A model generated the notes under the pieces. The model had not been told where the DNA came from. It worked only from the letters and a program-made list of their open reading frames with translations, and did no database searches. The translations under genes and the position numbers were made by a program. This document shows, in pieces, positions 59,738 through 64,000 of a stretch of DNA of 64,000 nucleotides. The DNA lies in NCBI GenBank assembly GCA_033239005.1, contig BSQZ01000029.1, positions 2,012,501-2,076,500 of the forward strand. The letters are read 5' to 3'. Positions within the stretch are counted from its first letter, which is position 1, and each line of letters starts with the position of its first letter. Source of the DNA: Lamellibrachia satsuma (lineage: Eukaryota; Annelida; Polychaeta; Sabellida; Siboglinidae).

Positions 59738-62700
59738 TATGTGTTAATATGTGGTAGGTGATTGTGGTGATTCCTGTGTTAGCAGTGTGGCAGTGGTATG
59801 TGACTGTGGTGATTCCTGTGTTAGCAGTGTGGTAGTGATATGTGACTGTGGTGATTCCTGTGTTAGCAGTATGGTTGTGGTAGATGACTGGTGATTCACG
59901 TGTTAGCAGTGTGTCTGTGGATGGTGACTGTGGTGATTCATGTATTAGCAGTGTGGCTATGGAAGGTGAATGTGGTGATTCCTGTGTTATCAGTGTGGCT
60001 GTGATACGTGACTGTGGTGATTCATGTTTTTGTAGTGTGGCAGTGGTAGATGACTAGTGATTCAAGTGTTAGTAGTGTGGCTGTGGCAGGTAACGATGGC
60101 GATTCGTGTATTAGCACTATGGCTGTGTTAGCATAGTGGCTGTGGCAGGTGACTATGTTGATTCACATGTTAACAGTGGGGCTGTGGTATGTGACTGCGA
60201 TGATTCCTGTGTTAGCAGTGGTAGGTGACTGTGGATATTCCTATGTTAGCAGTGTGACAGAGGTAGGTGACTGCTGATTCTTGTGTTAGTAGTGTGGATG
60301 TGGTATTTCACAGTGGTTATTCATTTATTTTGTGTCTGTAGAAGGTCACAGTGGTGATTAATGTGTTAGCAATGTGGCTGTGGTAGATGTCTGGTGTTTC
60401 ATGTGTTAGCAGTGTGTCTTTTGTAGGTGACTGTGGTGATTCATGTGTTTGTGTTAGCAATGTGACCGTTGTTGTTGGTTTTGGTGATTCGTGTGTTAGT
60501 AGTGTGGCTTTAGTTAGTTACTGGTGATCCCTCTGTTAGCATTGTATCTGTAGTGGGGAACTTTGGTCATTCGTGAGTTACTAATGTGGCTGTGGTGATT
60601 CATGTATGAACAGGCTGTGGTGACTGGTGATTCATGTGTTATCATTGTGGCTGTGGTAGGTGACAATGGTGATTCATGTGTTAAGAGTGTGGCTATGATA
60701 TGTTATTGCTGATTCCTGTGTTAGCAGTGGTAGGTGACTGTGATGATTCCTGTGTTAGCACTTTGCCTGTAGTACGTAACTGGTGATTTGTGTGTTAGCA
60801 GTGTGGCTGAGATAGGTGTCTTTGCTGATTCTTGCATTAACAGTGTGGCTGTAGCAGGGGACTGTGATGATTCCTGTATTAGTAGTGTTGTTACGGTAGA
60901 TGACTGTAGTTATTCATGTGTTAGCAGTGTGGCTGTAGTAAGTGACTGTGGTAATTCCTGTGTGGCTGTGTTAGGTGACTGTAGTGATTGATGAGTTAAC
61001 AATGTGGTTGTTGTAGGTGACTGTAGCGATTGACGAGTTAACAGTGTGGTTGTTGTAGGTGATTGTGGTGATTGATGAGTTAACAGTGTGGTTGTTGTAG
61101 ATAACTGTAGTGATTGATGAGTTAACATTGTGGTTGTTGTAGGTAACTGTAGTGATTGATGAGTTAACAGTATGGTTGTTGTAGGTGACTGTAGTGATTG
61201 ATGAGTTAACAGTGTGGTTGTTGTAGGTGACTGTAGTGATTGATGAGTTAACAGTGTGGTTGTTGTAGGTGACTGTAGTGATTGATGAGTTAACAGTGTG
61301 GTTGTTGTAGGTGACTGTAGTGATTGATGAGTTAACAGTATGGTTGTTTTATGTGACTGTAGTGATTGATGAGTTAACAGTGTTGTTGTTGTAGGTGACT
61401 GTAGTGATTGATGAGTTAACAGTGTGGTTGTTGTAGGTGACTGTAGTGATTGATGAGTCAACAGTGTGGTTGTTGTAGGTGACTGTGGTGATTTCACAGT
61501 GTGGTTGTTGTAGGTGACTGTGGTGATTGATGAGTCAACAGTGTGGTTGTTGTAGGTGACTGTAGTGATTGATGAGTTAACAGTGTGGTTGTTGTAGGTG
61601 ACTGTAGTGATTGATGAGTTAACAATGTGGTTGTTGTAGGTGACTGTAGCGATTGATGAGTTAACAGTGTGGTTGTTGTAGGTGACTGTGGTGATTTCAC
61701 AGTGTGGTTGTTGTAGGTGACTGTGGTGATTGATGAGTTAACAGTGTGGTTGTTGTAGGTAACTGTAATGATTGATGAGTTAACAGTGTGGTTGTTGTAG
61801 GTAACTGTAGTGATTGATGAGTTAACAGTATGGTTGTTGTAGGTGTCTGTAGTGATTAATGAGTTAACAGTGTGGTTATTGTAAATAACTGTAGTGATTG
61901 ATGTGTTAACAGTGTGGTTGTTGTAGGTGACTGTGGTGATTGATGAGTTAACAGTGTGGTTGTTGTAGGTGACTGTAGTGATTGATGAGTTAACAGTATG
62001 GTTGTTGTAGGTGACTGTAGTGATTGATGAGTTAACAGTGTGGTTGTTGTAGGTGACTGTGGAGATTGATGAGTTAACAGTGTGGTTGTTGTAGGTGACT
62101 GTACTGATTGACGAGTTAACAGTATGGTTGTTGTAGGTGACTGTAGTGATTGATGAGTTAACAGTGTGGTTGTTGTAGGTGACTGTGGAGATTGATGAGT
62201 TAACATTGTGATTGTTGTAGGTAACTGTAGTGATTGATGAGTTAACAGTGTGGTTGTTGTAGGTGACTGTGGTGATTGATGAGTTAACAGTGTGGTTGGT
62301 GTAGGTAACTGTAATGATTGATGAGTTAACAGTGTGGTTGTTGTAGGTAACTGTAGTGATTGATGAGTTAACAGTATGGTTGTTGTAGGTGTCTGTAGTG
62401 ATTGATGAGTTAACAGTGTGGTTATTTTAGATAACTGTAGTGATTGATGTGTTAACAGTGTGGTTGTTGTAGGTGACTGTAGTGATTGATGAGTTAACAG
62501 TGTGGTTGTTGTAGGTGACTGTGGTGATTGATGAGTTAACAGTGTGGTTGTTGTAGGTGACTAGTGATTGATGAGTTAACAGTATGGTTGTTTTATGTGA
62601 CTGTAGTGATTGATGAGTTAACAGTATGGTTGTTGTAGGTGACTGTAGTGATTGATGAGTTAACAGTGTGGTTGTTGTAGGTGACTGTGGTGATTGATGA

Positions 62701-63185
62701 GTTAACAGTGTGGTTGTTGTAGGTGACTAGTGATTGATGAGTTAACAGTGTGGTTGTTGTAGGTGACTGTAGTGATTGATGAGTTAACAGTGTGGTTGTT
62801 GTAGGTGACTGTATTGATTGATGAGTTAACAGTATGGTTGTTTTATGTGACTGTAGTGATTGATGAGTTAACAGTGTGGTTGTTGTAGGTGACTGTGGCG
62901 AGTTAACAGTGTGGTTGTTGTAGGTGACTGTAGTGATTGATGAGTTAACAGTGTGGTTGTTGTAGGTGACTGTAGTGATTGATGAGTTAACAGTGTGGTT
63001 GTTGTAGGTGACTGTAGTGGTTGATGAGTTAACAGTGTGGTTGTTGTAGGTGACTGTGGTGATTGATGAGTTAACAGTGTTGTTGTTGTAATTGACTGTG
63101 GTGATTGATGTGGTAGCAGTGTAGTTGTTGTAGGTGACTGTAGTGATTGATGAGTTAACAGTGTGGTTGTTGTAGTTGACTGTAG
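59738..63185. repeat. Minisatellite, 42-bp unit, 3.4 kb
   Basis: The unit contains GTGATTGATGAGTTAACAGTG and TGGTTGTTGTAGGTGACTGTA. From about 60,985 the units are homogeneous. From 59,738 to 60,984 they are strongly diverged (GTGATTCCTGTGTTAGCAGTG type). Because 42 is a multiple of three, the minus strand keeps an open frame for long stretches (195, 116 and 201 codons, Thr-rich SPTTTTLLTHQS repeats). These frames are unlikely to be proteins. Confidence 0.95.
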
Positions 63186-64000
63186 AGTTGGTTTCCACTC
63201 ACTCGTTTGGCTCAGGTCTAGTTGGAAAGCCCCATTTCTATAATTCAACACTCGTGAATGGTGGTTGCACAAATGAACAAGACAGCAAAGACAAGTGAAA
63301 GAAAAATAAACATTTAATATACGATAGTTACTCAGTAATTTACACGAAAAAAGTAGACTCCTGGGTCTATGTAATTATTATAAACAAATAACTCTGATTC
63401 TGTAGTATTAGTAATCGGCCAGGGAATGTTTCACCCTGAGAAATAACTACTAATATCAACATGACCCATCCCTATCCGAACATCAACCCAAATTAAACTA
63501 CACTGTCACTGTATACTCGTCATGACTAAAAACAAAACAAAGCTTTGTTTGCTTACATACCTCGACATGTCTTTGTATCACACAACCTTGTTCTAAGAGC
63601 TACAAAGTCAGTTCCGAGACATATATGCCTGGATAACAGTTCAGTCCCTTCTCTACATTGTCATGAACCGTTCATTCCGCCCAAGGCGCACGGCGGCTGG
63701 TCGCGGAACACTAGCGTTTCTCCCTCTGACGTGGCCATCTACGGTCGTCGTGCCGCGAACATCGTGCAGAGACGATTCTGTTGGATGCCGTTATTCTTGC
63801 ATACGGCTCCGGCCGTCGTGCCGCGGACGTCATGCAGAGACGATTCTGCGCTATGCCGTCGTTTTGGCGTACCGCTACGGTTGTCGTGACCGTTTTTCTT
63901 CGCAACAGGGGTGACGTCTCGCTAGTGGCGTTTTGGCATCATTAACTTTTGGGGAGTATAAACACTTCTACCTCCTCACTGGATGATACGACCCTCCTGT
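63186..64000. other. Region after the minisatellite, with GC-rich 68-bp duplication
   Basis: No gene was recognised. Positions 63,742-63,890 contain two and a bit copies of a 68-bp unit with CGTCGTGCCGCG and TGCAGAGACGATTCTG. The GC content rises sharply here compared with the rest of the window. Confidence 0.5.

Noticed and set aside
60910..63272. Thr-rich repeat protein on the minus strand
   Set aside because: The frame is a by-product of a 42-bp minisatellite; it jumps between frames and has no conserved start or flanking gene structure.

Overview
The window is repeat-dominated animal DNA, and I recognise no ordinary single-copy host gene in it. Spliced genes with GT-AG introns, non-LTR retrotransposons with SGNH and endonuclease domains, hAT-like and Kolobok-like DNA transposons, tRNA-derived SINE heads and long AT microsatellites fit a metazoan, most likely a marine invertebrate. 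The sequence alone does not let me name a phylum.

Layout. 1-1,050: 5' part of a CR1-like non-LTR element on the minus strand (ORF1 with an SGNH esterase, then the start of the ORF2 endonuclease). 1,436-3,408: 44-bp minisatellite. 3.4-7.0 kb: AT-rich, no convincing gene. 7.06-9.16 kb: decayed plus-strand non-LTR endonuclease-RT. From 9.16 to 58.0 kb there is a stack of insertions. Three pieces that look like one minus-strand non-LTR RT lie at 9.16-9.70, 53.38-53.56 and 57.8-58.0 kb. They are separated by a hAT element (54,032-57,781, 8-bp target duplication) and by a Ty3/Gypsy element 'A' (3' LTR and pol at 9.7-12.2 and 17.7-18.0 kb; gag and a 5' LTR remnant at 52.4-53.4 kb). Element A is itself opened by a second LTR element 'B' (12,179-17,660), by a 27-kb composite (17,988-45,100), by a nested pair of TIR transposons (46,469-51,443 with 46,762-49,738 inside) and by a SINE.

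The 27-kb composite is the centre of interest. It has two arms of 8.3 and 8.6 kb that are nearly identical and inverted, and every one of the four arm ends is TTTAAA next to a related short sequence (AAAGGGG, three variable bases, TGAAGCA). The 10.2-kb loop carries two convergent, intron-containing genes: a Kolobok-type transposase (26,613-34,648, plus) and a Cys-rich protein resembling the P2X7 intracellular domain (36,169-34,867, minus). Both are now damaged. Kolobok-family elements target TTAA, so the arm ends and the loop genes suit each other.

The 46.5-51.4 kb elements are two transposons, one inside an exon of the other. Both have terminal repeats containing short iterated modules and both carry PHD-type zinc-finger exons. 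The window ends with a simple repeat of more than 3 kb (59.7-63.2 kb) and a GC-rich stretch with a 68-bp duplication. Apart from the transposon gene pair, nothing here reads as a working pathway; the genes are remnants of mobile elements in successive layers.
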